A stretch of 64,000 bases of DNA from an uncultured Sphingomonas sp. (GCF_913774285.1 NZ_CAJYHX010000007.1:62001-126000); one strand, 5' to 3'. Shown: positions 46,261-60,687, counted from the stretch's first letter. Made by a program: numbers and translations. The notes: a model not told the origin generated them from the sequence alone.

Positions 46261-47742
46261 TCAGCGTAGCGCGACGATCAGCGTGGTAACCGCCTTGGGT
46301 TCCGCCAGCGCCTCTGCCGAGACTGCCGCGGCATCGCGGCTCGCGTCGGTGACGAACCGCTCGACCACCCGCGCCCCCGGCACGCCGATGGTCAGCCGCC
46401 GCGGCACCACGCCGCCATTGACGTGGACCAGCACCAGCCGCGTGCCGTCCGGCGAGACCGCGCCGACCGTGTCTTCATCGTCCACCGGCACCAGCCGATA
46501 GCCCGGCCGGATGTACCGGCTGAACTGCGCCATCGCCCAATATTTGCGCGTGACGTGGATCGGATGCTCGGCGCTCGCCGGCGTGTAGGCCATCTTGACG
46601 ATGCCCCAGTTGCTGCCGCCGGCGCTGCCGTCGCCCTTGTCGCTGCTCTGGCGCTCCACCGCCTGCCAGAACACCCAGGCGACCGGCTCCAGCCGCTTGA
46701 GATCGTGGACGACATGCTCGGCGAAGGCGAGTGGGCTCGCCATGCCGTCGAAGCTTTCCGGATCCTTGTCGAGCGGGGTGTCGTTCTCGCTCATCCACAG
46801 GCGGATGCCGTGCGCCCGGGCGATGTCGCGCACCGCGGTCTGGTGGACGGTGCCGTAGCTGTGGACGTTGAGCTGGCCGATCCGCGCACGCGTCGCCACC
46901 GGATAGCCCTCCCAGTCGCGCACGAAGAGGTGGGAGTTGGTCTCGTCGGGCGCGGCGATCACCGTCTTCAGGCCATGCGCCTTGAGCGCGCGGTCCGAGG
47001 CGTCGATCATCATCGCCTGGCGCGCAGGGCTCCAGTGCGCGCCTTCCTGGGTGTTCTTGGCAAACCAATAGTCGGTATTCGGCTCGTTGACCGGCGACAG
47101 CGTGCGGAAGGTGATGCCGTGGGCCCGTTGCAGCCTGTCCACCACGATCGCCAGATACTCGGCGAAGTGCGCTTCCTGGCCGGGGCTGAGATTGTCGTCG
47201 GTACCCTTCTCGGCGCCCGAGACCTTGCCGCTGACGGTCATGAACCAGGGCGGCGAGTTGGAGAAGGCCTCGAAGATCGGCGTCTTCACCCGGCGCTTGA
47301 TCGCATCCAGCCACCAGCGCTGGTTGGCGTCGGCCGACCAGTCCCACATCGCCGGATCGGCCGGGTTCCACCAGTCGGTGCCGGTCGCGCCTGCCGGACG
47401 GCGCCAGAAGCCCGGCACGTCGGCGCCGGGGCGCAGATAGGGCTTGGTCTCGGGCGCGTCGCCGCCGCCGATATTGTAGCGGGCGATCGTCCAGCCGAGC
47501 CCTTGCGGGCCGTAGAACAGGTCGGCGAGCTTCTCGCGCACCGGATCGGGATAGCCGCCGGTGACGTGCGCGAACCAGGCAAGCGCGGTGCCCCAGCCCT
47601 CGAAGGGCTGGCCGGGGTGCTGGAGATCGGGTCGCAGCGTCAGCGTCACCGTCGGCTCGGCGGCAGGGGGCGGGAGGCTGGTCTGGGCGAACGCGGCGGG
47701 GGAGGCTGCCAGCAGCAGCGACAGGGTGAGCGTGCGGATCAT
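46261..47742 (-). CDS. GH30 glycoside hydrolase, endo-beta-1,6-galactanase-like
   Basis: 493 residues from ATG 47742, which overlaps the GH27 stop (ATGA). Signal peptide MIRTLTLSLLLAASPAAFAQ. The catalytic barrel opens with FEGWGTALAWFAHVTGGYPD, then WTIARYNIGGGD and NSPPWFMTVSG. The acid/base is Glu220 in SPVNEPNTDYW and the nucleophile is Glu319 in RLWMSENDTP. A C-terminal beta-sandwich typical of GH30 closes the protein. The GWGTxLxW opening and the IGGGD segment resemble GH30 subfamily 5 endo-beta-1,6-galactanases, which cut type II arabinogalactan side chains. It is exported, probably periplasmic or surface. Subfamily is inferred; a glucuronidase or other GH30 activity remains possible. 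Confidence 0.78.
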   Translation of the reverse strand: MIRTLTLSLLLAASPAAFAQTSLPPPAAEPTVTLTLRPDLQHPGQPFEGWGTALAWFAHVTGGYPDPVREKLADLFYGPQGLGWTIARYNIGGGDAPETKPYLRPGADVPGFWRRPAGATGTDWWNPADPAMWDWSADANQRWWLDAIKRRVKTPIFEAFSNSPPWFMTVSGKVSGAEKGTDDNLSPGQEAHFAEYLAIVVDRLQRAHGITFRTLSPVNEPNTDYWFAKNTQEGAHWSPARQAMMIDASDRALKAHGLKTVIAAPDETNSHLFVRDWEGYPVATRARIGQLNVHSYGTVHQTAVRDIARAHGIRLWMSENDTPLDKDPESFDGMASPLAFAEHVVHDLKRLEPVAWVFWQAVERQSSDKGDGSAGGSNWGIVKMAYTPASAEHPIHVTRKYWAMAQFSRYIRPGYRLVPVDDEDTVGAVSPDGTRLVLVHVNGGVVPRRLTIGVPGARVVERFVTDASRDAAAVSAEALAEPKAVTTLIVALR

Positions 47743-49106
47743 GCGGGGATCACGCGGTAAAGGGCGGCACCATGGGGCGGCAGCGTGCGGGCGAGGCGGA
47801 GCGGGCTCGGCCCTTCGTCCTTGCCCTCCCACAGGTTGCGCACCTGCGCTCTGCCCGACAGGCCGAGCAGCCGCAGGTCGAACGCTGCCTCGCCCGGCTT
47901 GTCGCCGGTGTTGAACAGCGCGACATAATGCCCGCCCTTGGCCGCGCGAGCGGTCCAGACGCGGCGGTCGTCGGCAACGAACCAGGGGCGATTGTCGCTG
48001 CTCGCCTGATTGACCGCGATCACCTCGCGATTGGTGAGCAGCGCGCGGGTAGGGGCGTCCAGGTGGCGCAGGTCGCCGCCCATGATCAGCGGCGAGCGTG
48101 CGATCGACCACAGCGTCATCAGCGTCCGCTGCTCGTCGGGGGTGAACTTGGTGTCGCGCTGGCCGAGCGCGAGGCGGCCGAGCGGCAGCATGTCGGCATC
48201 GGGCCAGGCACCGGGGCGGGCATAGTGGCTCCAGTTCTCCAACCGGGTGAACTGGGCCTCGAGCAGCTTCCAGTCGTCCCAGAAATCGTCCGAGATGCGC
48301 CACATCTGTGCATGGGCCGCGACATGCTCCGCGCGCGGTACCGGGGTTTCGCCGGGCGAGAGGCTCAGCAGGATCGGGCGGCCGGTTGCCTTGATCGCCT
48401 TGGCCGCGGCCTCGATCTCCGGCGCGTGCGCGTCATAGGGCCGGCTCATGTCGTCCATCTTGACGAAGTCGACGCCCCACGAGGCGAGCAGCGCGAAAAC
48501 GCTGTCATAATAGGCCTGGGCGCCGGGCTTGCGCATGTCGACGCCGTACATATCCGGGTTCCACGGGCAGATGCTCGCGGTGTCAGCAATGTCGGCCGCG
48601 CGGATGCCGCTGATGCCGAGCACCGGCAGGTTGCGCTCCACCGCCAGCCGGGGGATTCCGCGCATCAGGTGCACGCCGAACTTCATGCCGAGCGCGTGGA
48701 CCTTGGCAGCGATCGGCGCGAAACCCTTGCCGTTCGCGGCCGAGGGGAAGCGGTTGGGCGCGGGTAGCAGGCGGCCGTGGCCGTCCAGCGTCGGCACCGG
48801 CTTTGCGTTATAGGTGTAGCTGCTCGCCTCGGGCTCGTACCACTGGATGTCGATGGTGAAGACGTCGTAGCCGAAGGGAAGCAGCTCGCGCGCCTGGATC
48901 GCGGCGGTCTCCAGCGCCTGCGCCTCGGTGATCGTCGTGGCGAAGCTGTTCCAGCTGTTCCAGCCCATCGGCGGCGTGGGGGCAAGCAGCGGCGCCTTTG
49001 CCGCGGCGCCGGCTCGGGGAGCTGCTGCAAGGCCTCCTATAAGGGCCGCGCTCTTGAGCACGCTGCGCCGGCCGATCTCCCCATGGCGTTCGCTCGTATC
49101 AGGCAT
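47739..49106 (-). CDS. GH27 alpha-galactosidase / beta-L-arabinopyranosidase
   Basis: 455 residues with a Tat-type signal (RRSVLKSAALIGG after GEIG). The GH27 barrel begins PPMGWNSWNSFATTI, then FGYDVFTIDIQWYEPEA. The nucleophile is Asp218 in DFVKMDD, and the acid/base lies in MWRISDDFWDDW (Asp273 or 274). The metal-free galactose pocket features are visible, and a C-terminal beta domain follows (ALFNTGDKPGEAAFDLRLL). GH27 enzymes remove alpha-Gal or beta-L-Arap; in an arabinogalactan context either fits. It is first in the GH27-GH30 operon: the candidate promoter and operator lie upstream and GAGGAG precedes the start. Confidence 0.85.
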   Translation of the reverse strand: MPDTSERHGEIGRRSVLKSAALIGGLAAAPRAGAAAKAPLLAPTPPMGWNSWNSFATTITEAQALETAAIQARELLPFGYDVFTIDIQWYEPEASSYTYNAKPVPTLDGHGRLLPAPNRFPSAANGKGFAPIAAKVHALGMKFGVHLMRGIPRLAVERNLPVLGISGIRAADIADTASICPWNPDMYGVDMRKPGAQAYYDSVFALLASWGVDFVKMDDMSRPYDAHAPEIEAAAKAIKATGRPILLSLSPGETPVPRAEHVAAHAQMWRISDDFWDDWKLLEAQFTRLENWSHYARPGAWPDADMLPLGRLALGQRDTKFTPDEQRTLMTLWSIARSPLIMGGDLRHLDAPTRALLTNREVIAVNQASSDNRPWFVADDRRVWTARAAKGGHYVALFNTGDKPGEAAFDLRLLGLSGRAQVRNLWEGKDEGPSPLRLARTLPPHGAALYRVIPA

Positions 49107-49124
49107 CGGCGTCTCCTCGTTGTT

Positions 49125-49159
49125 TTGTCTGACTATAAGTGCACCGAGGATGACGTCAA
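49125..49159 (-). promoter_or_regulatory. GH27-GH30 promoter with overlapping GntR-type operator
   Basis: Read on the minus strand, TTGACG (49159-49154) and TATAGT (49137-49132) are separated by 16 bases, a good -35/-10 pair. The operator-like TTGTCTGACTA (49125-49135 on the plus strand) overlaps the -10 box. It differs at one position from the TTGT-N3-ACAA pattern found twice in the receptor promoter. Confidence 0.6.
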
Positions 49160-49169
49160 CGCTTGCCGG

Positions 49170-49877
49170 TTACCCTTTCAGCGACGATTCCGTGTCTTCC
49201 TGCGCCTGGAGAATCAGCGTGATCGTCGCGGCGCGCGCAGCCGCCGGATCGCCGTCGGTGATTGCTGCGAACAGGTCCCGGTGCAGCGGGATCGAATCGC
49301 GAAGCTGCTTCGCCTTGCGGTGCTTGAACAGCGTGGTCGCGCGCACCGCTGCGCCGATGCTGCCCGACAGGCTGATCAGCAGATCATTGGCGGTCGCCTC
49401 CAGAATGATGTTGTGGAACTGCTGGTCCGCAGCCTGCCCCTCGGGGCTCGACAAGCCGGACTCCTCCATCACTTCCATCGCATGGCCCAGCCGGCCGACA
49501 TGCCGGCTCGAGCGCAGGCGCGCCGCCAGCTCGGCGGCAGCAGGTTCCACGATCATACGGAGTTGAAACAAACTTTCGACGAACGTCATTGGCGGTTCGC
49601 CTTCGAACATCCAGGCGAGCAGGTCCGGATCGAGCAGGTTCCAGTCCGCCCGCGCGCGGACCCGCGTGCCCGCCTTGGGCCGGCTCTCGATCAGTCCCTT
49701 CGCCGCGAGCATGCGCAGCGCCTCGCGCACGACGCTGCGCGACACGCCGCGCGATTCGGCAAGATCGAGTTCGCCCGGCAGAATTGCGCCCGGCAAATAT
49801 CGGCCGGTCGCGATCGCTACCCCGATCTCGCGTGCAATCGATTGGTGCGCAGGGTTGCGCTTTCGCTGTTCCATCAA
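49170..49877 (-). CDS. GntR-family (FadR/FCD) transcriptional regulator
   Basis: 235 residues. The N-terminal winged helix reads SIAREIGVAIATGRYLPGAILPGE, then LDLAESRGVSRSVVREALRMLAAKGLIESRP, with the SRSVVREALRML recognition pattern. The C-terminal FCD domain is helical and carries acidic/His metal or ligand residues (QQFHNIILEATANDLL, then PLHRDLFAAITDGD). It is divergent from the TonB receptor and downstream of the GH27 gene on the same strand. FadR-subfamily proteins bind TNGTNNNACNA-type palindromes, and such sites occur in both neighbouring promoters. It probably represses the locus until a sugar acid or sugar ligand binds. Confidence 0.9.
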   Translation of the reverse strand: MMEQRKRNPAHQSIAREIGVAIATGRYLPGAILPGELDLAESRGVSRSVVREALRMLAAKGLIESRPKAGTRVRARADWNLLDPDLLAWMFEGEPPMTFVESLFQLRMIVEPAAAELAARLRSSRHVGRLGHAMEVMEESGLSSPEGQAADQQFHNIILEATANDLLISLSGSIGAAVRATTLFKHRKAKQLRDSIPLHRDLFAAITDGDPAAARAATITLILQAQEDTESSLKG

Positions 49878-49958
49878 TGGTTTGCCCCCGTGTGGTGAGG
49901 CGATTTTGAAGCCAGTTCAGACGCTGCGCCAGCCCAAATCACACCGCGCGAAAAGCAC

Positions 49959-49996
49959 TTGTCTTACAAATACGACAGGATATGTTGTCAGACAAC
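49959..49996 (+). promoter_or_regulatory. Receptor promoter with two GntR-type operators
   Basis: TTGTCTTACAA (49959-49969) and GTTGTCAGACAAC (49984-49996) both follow TTGT-N3-ACAA, the FadR-subfamily pattern, with centres 26 bases apart. They coincide with a candidate promoter: -35 TTGTCT (49959-49964), spacer 16, -10 TATGTT (49981-49986). They lie in the gntR/receptor divergent region, so autoregulation is likely too. Confidence 0.65.
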
Positions 49997-50054
49997 TGGC
50001 CGCCACCGCACGGAGATGCGGCATTTCGGGTCAGCGGATTTGGGGAGGTTTGTC

Positions 50055-52847
50055 ATGAGAATGCACCATCGTACTTCGTTGCTCGGCGTCTCGGCGCTCG
50101 CGCTGGCAATTGCCGGCGGGGTCGCGCCGGCCTTTGCCCAGCAGGACGGCGCGCCGGCGGGCGGCAGCGGAGACGATATCGTCGTCACCGGCGTGCGCGA
50201 GAGCCTGCGCTCGGCCGCGGCGCTGAAGCGCAACGCCGATCAGATCGTCGATTCGGTGCAGGCGCAGGACATCGGCAAGCTACCCGACGCCAACACCACC
50301 GAGGCGCTGCAGCGCATCACCGGCGTGCAGATCCAGCGCCGCTACGGCGAAGGCGCCACCGATTTCGACCACCGCACCCAGCCGGCGATCACCGTGCGCG
50401 GCCTTACCCAGGTGCAGAATTTCCTCGACGGCCGTGCGGTCTATTCGGCCTCGGGCGGGCGTGCGTTCGACCTCGAAGGCGTGCCGCCGGAACTGCTCTC
50501 GGGCATCGACGTCTACAAGAACGCGCCTGCCAACATCATTGAAGGCGGCGTCGGCGGCGCGGTCAACCTGCGCACCCGCAAGCCGTTCGACTCCCTTGGC
50601 CAGGTGATCAGCGCCACGATCCGCGGCAATTATTACGACCGCATCGACAAGCCGGGCTATGCCGTGTCGGGCCTGTACAGCAACCGCTTCCAGGCCGGCG
50701 AGGGTGAGATCGGCGTGCTGATCAACGCGGTCTATTCGAAGAGCCGCTACCGCCAGGACGGCCTGCTGATCGGTCCGTTCGCGGAAGCGCAGCCCGGATC
50801 GATCGCGGGGGCGCCGGCCAACGCGCAGATCCCCTATGGCCCGGAAATCTATGACGACAGCGGCGATCGCAAGCGGCTGGGCGTCGCCGGCGCGATCCAG
50901 TGGAAGCCGAGCGACGCACTGCTGGTCACCGCGCAGGCACAGGTAACCAAATATTGGTTCAATCGCACCGGCGCCTATTTCTACGATTATAACAATCGTT
51001 CGAACGTCTACGGCCCGGATAACAAGGTTATCTCGTATGGCACGGCGCCGGCGCCCGGTGCAGCCTTCACCTTCAACAACGAAGGCTATGCAACCAGCGG
51101 CACGCTATATCCGCAAACGTTCGAAACCGGTCGCTATGACCAGCAGCTGTGGAGCGGCAGTAAGAACTTCACGCTCAATGCGGCATGGAAGCCGACAGAG
51201 CGGCTGAAGGTCAATCTCGATGCGCAGTATCTGACCTCGTATTATAACGCCGATCGCAACGGCCATGTCTTGTCGCTCTACAACCGCTCGGGGCAGGACG
51301 CCCTTAGCGCGCCGCATCCGGTCAGTGTCGACTTCGACTTGCGCGGCAAATACCCGCGATGGGATGTGCGCGAGCAGGGGGTGCTCAATAACCCGGCCAA
51401 CTACACCACGCCCTATATCGCGGACTCGCTGCAGCGGAACGATGCCGACACCTGGGCCTTCGCGGGCGACATCGAATATGACGTCGAGGGCGGACTGCTG
51501 AAGAAGCTGCGTGCCGGCGCACGCTATGCCGACAACAGCATCGACCTGCGCGGCACCTGGCACGGCGTGTGCGTCACGTCGCTCGGTGCCGATCCGAACT
51601 GCGGCGCGCCGACCGGTACGCCCCTCGTGCCGCTCAGCAAGAATCCGCAGCTCTCCATGCCCGGCCCGTCCAAGAACTGGTTTGACGGCAACACGGTGAA
51701 GGGTGGCCTGCTCTATCCGGCCTTCCCGGCGGGCGACGGCGTCTGGGCGCAGACCAAGGCGCTGTACGCGCTGCTCGGCGCGCAGACCCAGGACAGCTTC
51801 AAGCCTGGCGATCTCAACAGCCAGACCGAGAAGACCTATACCGGCTGGGCGATCGCCGATTACGGCTTCGAGCTGGGTGGCATCGCGTTCGACGGCGGCG
51901 TCGGCGTCCGCGTGGTGAAGACCAAGACGACGTCAATCGGCACCCAGTTCAACAATGACGGCACCTCGGCGCCGATCAGCGTGAGCAAGGACTATACCAA
52001 GGCGCTGCCGAGCTTTAACCTTCGCGCCAAGCTGACCGACAGCTTCCAGATGCGCTTCGCCTATTCGAAGGGCCTGGCGCGCCCGAACTTTGACCAGCTT
52101 TCCACCAACCTCACGCTCAACAACCCGAACCAGATCAACCCGGCCACCGGCCATCCCAGCGCCAGCTCGGGTAATCCGCAGCTGAATCCGATCCGCTCGG
52201 ACAATTTCGACGTGACCGCGGAATGGTACTTCGCGCCGACCGGCTCGTTGACCGGTGGGCTCTTCTACAAGAAGGTCAACGGTTTCCTGGCAAGCGGTAT
52301 CGTCACCGGCGTGTTCAACGGCACGACCTACGACATTACCACGCAGGTGAATTCGGGTACCGGCACGGTGAAGGGCGTAGAGATTGGCTACAACCAGTTC
52401 TTTGACTTCCTGCCGGGACCGCTGAGCGGACTTGGGCTCCAGGCCAACTATACCTATGTCGACTCCAGTGTGACCAACCCCTTTGCCTTGGCAGGCAAAA
52501 ACGTGTCGCAGCAGCTGCCGCTGGAGAAGCTGTCGAAGCACAGCTACAATATCGTCGGCCTGTACGAGAAGGGCCCGGTCACCGCGCGCGTGGCGTGGAC
52601 CTGGCGGTCGAGCTATCTCGACCAGACCCAGGGCAGCGGCGCCAACGGCATCCCGCAATATGCCGCGCCCTACGCGTCGCTGGACGCTTCGGTGAGCGTG
52701 AACCTGACCAAGCAGGTGGCGATCTCGGCCGACGTGGTGAACCTCAACAACCGGATGAACCGGATCTACATCGGTACGCCGGCCGCGCCGCTGCGCTACG
52801 AGCTCAACGACCGGCGCTTCGGCCTGTCGCTGCGCGCGACCTATTGA
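50055..52847 (+). CDS. TonB-dependent receptor (carbohydrate type)
   Basis: 930 residues from ATG 50055, six bases after GGGGAGG. Signal peptide MRMHHRTSLLGVSALALAIA ends near AFAQ. A TonB box-like DDIVVTGVRESL is followed by the plug (RNADQIVDSVQAQDIGKLPD, then ANTTEALQRITGVQIQRRYG). The long barrel ends in RRFGLSLRATY with the terminal aromatic. This is the Caulobacter/Xanthomonas-type receptor class (TIGR01782-like) used for oligosaccharide uptake in place of SusCD. It is the head of the operon with the halogenase-like gene and should import arabinogalactan fragments across the outer membrane. Confidence 0.93.
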   Translation: MRMHHRTSLLGVSALALAIAGGVAPAFAQQDGAPAGGSGDDIVVTGVRESLRSAAALKRNADQIVDSVQAQDIGKLPDANTTEALQRITGVQIQRRYGEGATDFDHRTQPAITVRGLTQVQNFLDGRAVYSASGGRAFDLEGVPPELLSGIDVYKNAPANIIEGGVGGAVNLRTRKPFDSLGQVISATIRGNYYDRIDKPGYAVSGLYSNRFQAGEGEIGVLINAVYSKSRYRQDGLLIGPFAEAQPGSIAGAPANAQIPYGPEIYDDSGDRKRLGVAGAIQWKPSDALLVTAQAQVTKYWFNRTGAYFYDYNNRSNVYGPDNKVISYGTAPAPGAAFTFNNEGYATSGTLYPQTFETGRYDQQLWSGSKNFTLNAAWKPTERLKVNLDAQYLTSYYNADRNGHVLSLYNRSGQDALSAPHPVSVDFDLRGKYPRWDVREQGVLNNPANYTTPYIADSLQRNDADTWAFAGDIEYDVEGGLLKKLRAGARYADNSIDLRGTWHGVCVTSLGADPNCGAPTGTPLVPLSKNPQLSMPGPSKNWFDGNTVKGGLLYPAFPAGDGVWAQTKALYALLGAQTQDSFKPGDLNSQTEKTYTGWAIADYGFELGGIAFDGGVGVRVVKTKTTSIGTQFNNDGTSAPISVSKDYTKALPSFNLRAKLTDSFQMRFAYSKGLARPNFDQLSTNLTLNNPNQINPATGHPSASSGNPQLNPIRSDNFDVTAEWYFAPTGSLTGGLFYKKVNGFLASGIVTGVFNGTTYDITTQVNSGTGTVKGVEIGYNQFFDFLPGPLSGLGLQANYTYVDSSVTNPFALAGKNVSQQLPLEKLSKHSYNIVGLYEKGPVTARVAWTWRSSYLDQTQGSGANGIPQYAAPYASLDASVSVNLTKQVAISADVVNLNNRMNRIYIGTPAAPLRYELNDRRFGLSLRATY

Positions 52848-52858
52848 CCCTGTGGGCC

Positions 52859-52886
52859 GGGGCAGGCGGCTGCTCCTGCCCTCTTT
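52859..52886 (+). terminator. Leaky hairpin between receptor and halogenase genes
   Basis: GGGGCAGG pairs with CCTGCCCT (one G-U) around an 8-base loop, followed by CTTTGATC. It may reduce read-through, giving more receptor than downstream protein. Confidence 0.45.
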
Positions 52887-52949
52887 GATCGGAGCATGGC
52901 GCGGGGTGACGGCTTTCCACCTTTCGACGTTCAACGGGCGGCGCGCAGC

Positions 52950-54455
52950 ATGAGCGCGCCGCTTTCGCATGTCGCGATCATCGGCGGCGGCACTGCGGGC
53001 TGGATGGCGGCGGCGGCGCTCGGCCGGGTGCTCGACACGCGCGCCATCGCCATCACGCTGGTCGAGTCCGAGGCGATCGGCACGGTCGGCGTGGGCGAGG
53101 CGACGATCCCGCCGATCCAGGCGTTCAACGCGCTGCTCGGCATCGACGAGGCCGAGTTCCTCCGCGCGACCAAGGGCACGGCCAAGCTCGGCATCGAGTT
53201 CGTCGACTGGCGTGCGCAGGGCACGCGCTACTTCCATCCCTTCGGCATCCACGGCATCGATTTCGGCGCGATCCCGTTCGAGGCGCTGTGGCAGCGCGCG
53301 CGGCTTGCGGGCGAGGCGGCGCCGCTGGAGGCCTATTCGATCTGCGCGGCGGCGGCGCGGCTGGGCAGGTTCCAGCGACCGGCGACCAGCGGCAACAACC
53401 CGCTCACCCATCTCGGCTATGCCTATCATTTCGATGCGGGGCTCTATGCGGGCTTCCTGCGCGGAAAGGCCGAGCAATGGGGCGTGCGGCGGCAGGAAGG
53501 CCGGATCGTCACGGTCGAGCGGGGCGAGAATGGCGCGATCGCCGGCGTGGTGCTGGAGGATGGCACGCGGATCGCCGCCGACTTCTACATCGATTGTTCG
53601 GGCTTCCGTTCGCTGCTGCTCGGCGAGACGCTGGGCGTGGCGTTCGAGGATTGGGCGCAGTGGCTGCCCAACGACCGCGCCATCGCGGTGCCGTGCACGC
53701 TGGGCCCGGAGGGCAGCTCGCCCTTCACCCGTTCCACCGCACGGGAGGCGGGGTGGCAGTGGCGCATCCCGCTCCAGCACCGCGTCGGCAACGGGCTGGT
53801 CTATGCGAGCGCGCATTGCTCGGATGCCGAGGCCGAGGCACAGCTGCTCGACAGCCTCGAGGGCACGCCGCTCGCCGAACCCCGGCTGCTGCGCTTCCAA
53901 GCCGGGCGTCGCGCGCGCTTCTGGGAGAAGAACTGCGTCGCGCTCGGCCTCGCCAGCGGCTTTCTCGAACCGCTCGAATCGACGAGCATCCATCTCGTCC
54001 AGGCGGGCATCGCGCGGTTGCTGGAGATGCTGCCGGTCGGCGGCGGCACGCCCGCCGACATCCGCCGCTACAACCGGCTGATGGCGACCGAGTTCGAGAC
54101 GATCCGCGACTTCCTCATCCTCCACTTCCACGCCACCGCGCGCGACGACACCGACTATTGGCGGCACCTGCGCACCATGGAGCTGCCCGACACGCTGGCC
54201 GATCGCATCGCCATCTACCGGGCCAGCGGCCGGCTCTATCGCGAGGCGGACGAGCTGTTCTCCAAGACCAGCTGGCTGGCGGTGCTGCACGGGCAGGGGA
54301 TCGACCCCAGCGGTTACGATCCGATCGCCGACGGCATGCCGCGCGAGGAGGCGGCGGCGCGGCTGGCCCGGATCGCCGAGGTGACGGCGCTGGCGGCCTC
54401 GCGCATGCCGACGCACGAGGCTTTCCTGCAGGAGAGCGGGGCGCTGCAACGATAA
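52950..54455 (+). CDS. Flavin-dependent tryptophan-halogenase-family protein
   Basis: 501 residues from ATG 52950; an upstream in-frame ATG 52896 is possible. The FAD motif is GGGTAGWMAAAAL at 12-24, then VGEATIPPIQAFN. The halogenase lysine is Lys79 in KGTAKLGIEFVDW, at exactly PrnA numbering. The flavin-halogenase W-x-W-x-I-P motif is WQWRIP at 269-274, and the partner acid is Glu343 in PLESTSIHLVQAG. So all residues taken as diagnostic for halogenation are present, yet it sits in a glycan locus behind a TonB receptor with no aromatic-metabolite genes. Members beside receptors in other sphingomonads and caulobacters have no proven substrate. The family call is strong; the role is open. Confidence 0.87.
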   Translation: MSAPLSHVAIIGGGTAGWMAAAALGRVLDTRAIAITLVESEAIGTVGVGEATIPPIQAFNALLGIDEAEFLRATKGTAKLGIEFVDWRAQGTRYFHPFGIHGIDFGAIPFEALWQRARLAGEAAPLEAYSICAAAARLGRFQRPATSGNNPLTHLGYAYHFDAGLYAGFLRGKAEQWGVRRQEGRIVTVERGENGAIAGVVLEDGTRIAADFYIDCSGFRSLLLGETLGVAFEDWAQWLPNDRAIAVPCTLGPEGSSPFTRSTAREAGWQWRIPLQHRVGNGLVYASAHCSDAEAEAQLLDSLEGTPLAEPRLLRFQAGRRARFWEKNCVALGLASGFLEPLESTSIHLVQAGIARLLEMLPVGGGTPADIRRYNRLMATEFETIRDFLILHFHATARDDTDYWRHLRTMELPDTLADRIAIYRASGRLYREADELFSKTSWLAVLHGQGIDPSGYDPIADGMPREEAAARLARIAEVTALAASRMPTHEAFLQESGALQR

Positions 54456-54481
54456 ATTACACGGAAATTACTCCGAGAAAT

Positions 54482-59331
<4,850 letters not shown>

Positions 59332-59335
<4 letters not shown>

Positions 59336-60687
59336 GCAAGGCGGTTCTTCTGATGGTGGCGGCGGGCTTGCTCGCCGCCGCCGACGCCCCGGCCCTGAAG
59401 TGGGATACGCCGGGGGACGGCAACCCGCTGCTCCCCGGCTATTTCGCCGATCCGTCGATCGTCCATGACGGCGGCAAATGGTACATCTACGCCACCATCG
59501 ATCCCTGGGGCGCCGACACGCTGGGGATGTGGACCTCTGCCAACGGCCGGGACTGGACCTTCTCCACACCCGCCTGGCCGACCAAGGCGGCGGCGACCAG
59601 CCCGACCTCGGGGGACTCCAAGGTCTGGGCACCCTCGGTCGTGAAGGCCAAGAACGGGCGCTGGTACATGTATGTCTCGGTCGGATCCGAGGTGTGGGTG
59701 GGCAGCGCGCCGTCGCCTGCCGGGCCTTGGGCCGATGCGAACGGCGGCAAGCCGCTCATCGCCAAGGATTTCGCCCCCGCCTATCACATGATTGATGCCG
59801 AGGCCTTCATCGACGAGGACGGCACGGCCTATCTGTATTGGGGTTCGGGGCTGAACTGGACCAACGGCCACTGCTTCGTCGTCAAGCTGAAGCCCGATAT
59901 GGTGACCTTCGATGGCGAGCCCAAGGACGTCACCCCCGCTAACTATTTCGAGGGCCCGTTCCTGGTGAAGGCGGGCAAGCACTACGTCCTCACCTATAGC
60001 GACGGCAAGACGACCGAGGACACGTACAAGGTGCGGTACGCGATCGGCGACACGCCGTTCGGGCCGTTCCGCGAGGGACCGGACAGCCCGATCCTGTCCA
60101 CCGATAGGGCCAAGGACGTGATCAGCCCTGGCCATCACGCGATCTTCCGCGTCGACCAGCAGCCCTATATCCTCTATCACCGCCAGTCGCTGCCCTGGCC
60201 CCGGCCGGGCGACGATGCGACGCTGCGCCAGATCGCCGTCGATCCGCTGACGATCCATGCCGATGGCACTATCGCGAAGGTCACGCCGAGCCATGGCAGT
60301 GCGGTTACCGGCTTTGTCGCCCGCCGCATGCGTGGCCTGCCGGTCACGCTAAAGGGCGCGTCTGCGGATGCGGTACACGGTGCCGAGCGGGCAGGGGACG
60401 ACAACTACGCGACGCTCTGGCGCCCGGCGCCCGGCACAGCGCCGTTGCTCGTCGCCGATCTCGGCAGGGTACGCACGGTTCGCACGGCCCAGTTGCGCAT
60501 GGAATATGCCAACCGCCCCTATGACGTGGCGATCGAGGCGTCAGCCGATGGCACGCATTGGCGGAACGTGGCGTCCAAACCCGGCGCCGGCGGCTCGCCG
60601 ATCACGCTGCCGCTGGCCGTCTCCGCCCGCTATCTCCGCCTGCGCGTGCCTGCGAACGCCGGCGTGTGGGAGTGGCAGCTCTTCTGA
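59332..60687 (+). CDS. GH43 glycoside hydrolase with C-terminal F5/8-type domain
   Basis: 451 residues from GTG 59332, overlapping the GH51 stop. A short hydrophobic N-terminus (SKAVLLMVAAGLLAAADA) exports it. The five-bladed propeller has Asp40 (GYFADPSIVHD, general base), Asp155 (HMIDAEAFIDEDG, pKa modulator) and Glu207 (YFEGPFLVKAG, acid). Residues ~335-451 form a discoidin/CBM32-like beta sandwich (ADLGRVRTVRTAQLRME, then DVAIEASADGTHWRNV and ARYLRLRVP). GH43 covers arabinofuranosidases, xylosidases and exo-beta-1,3-galactanases; the specificity cannot be read here, but an arabinan or galactan activity fits the neighbours. Confidence 0.85.
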
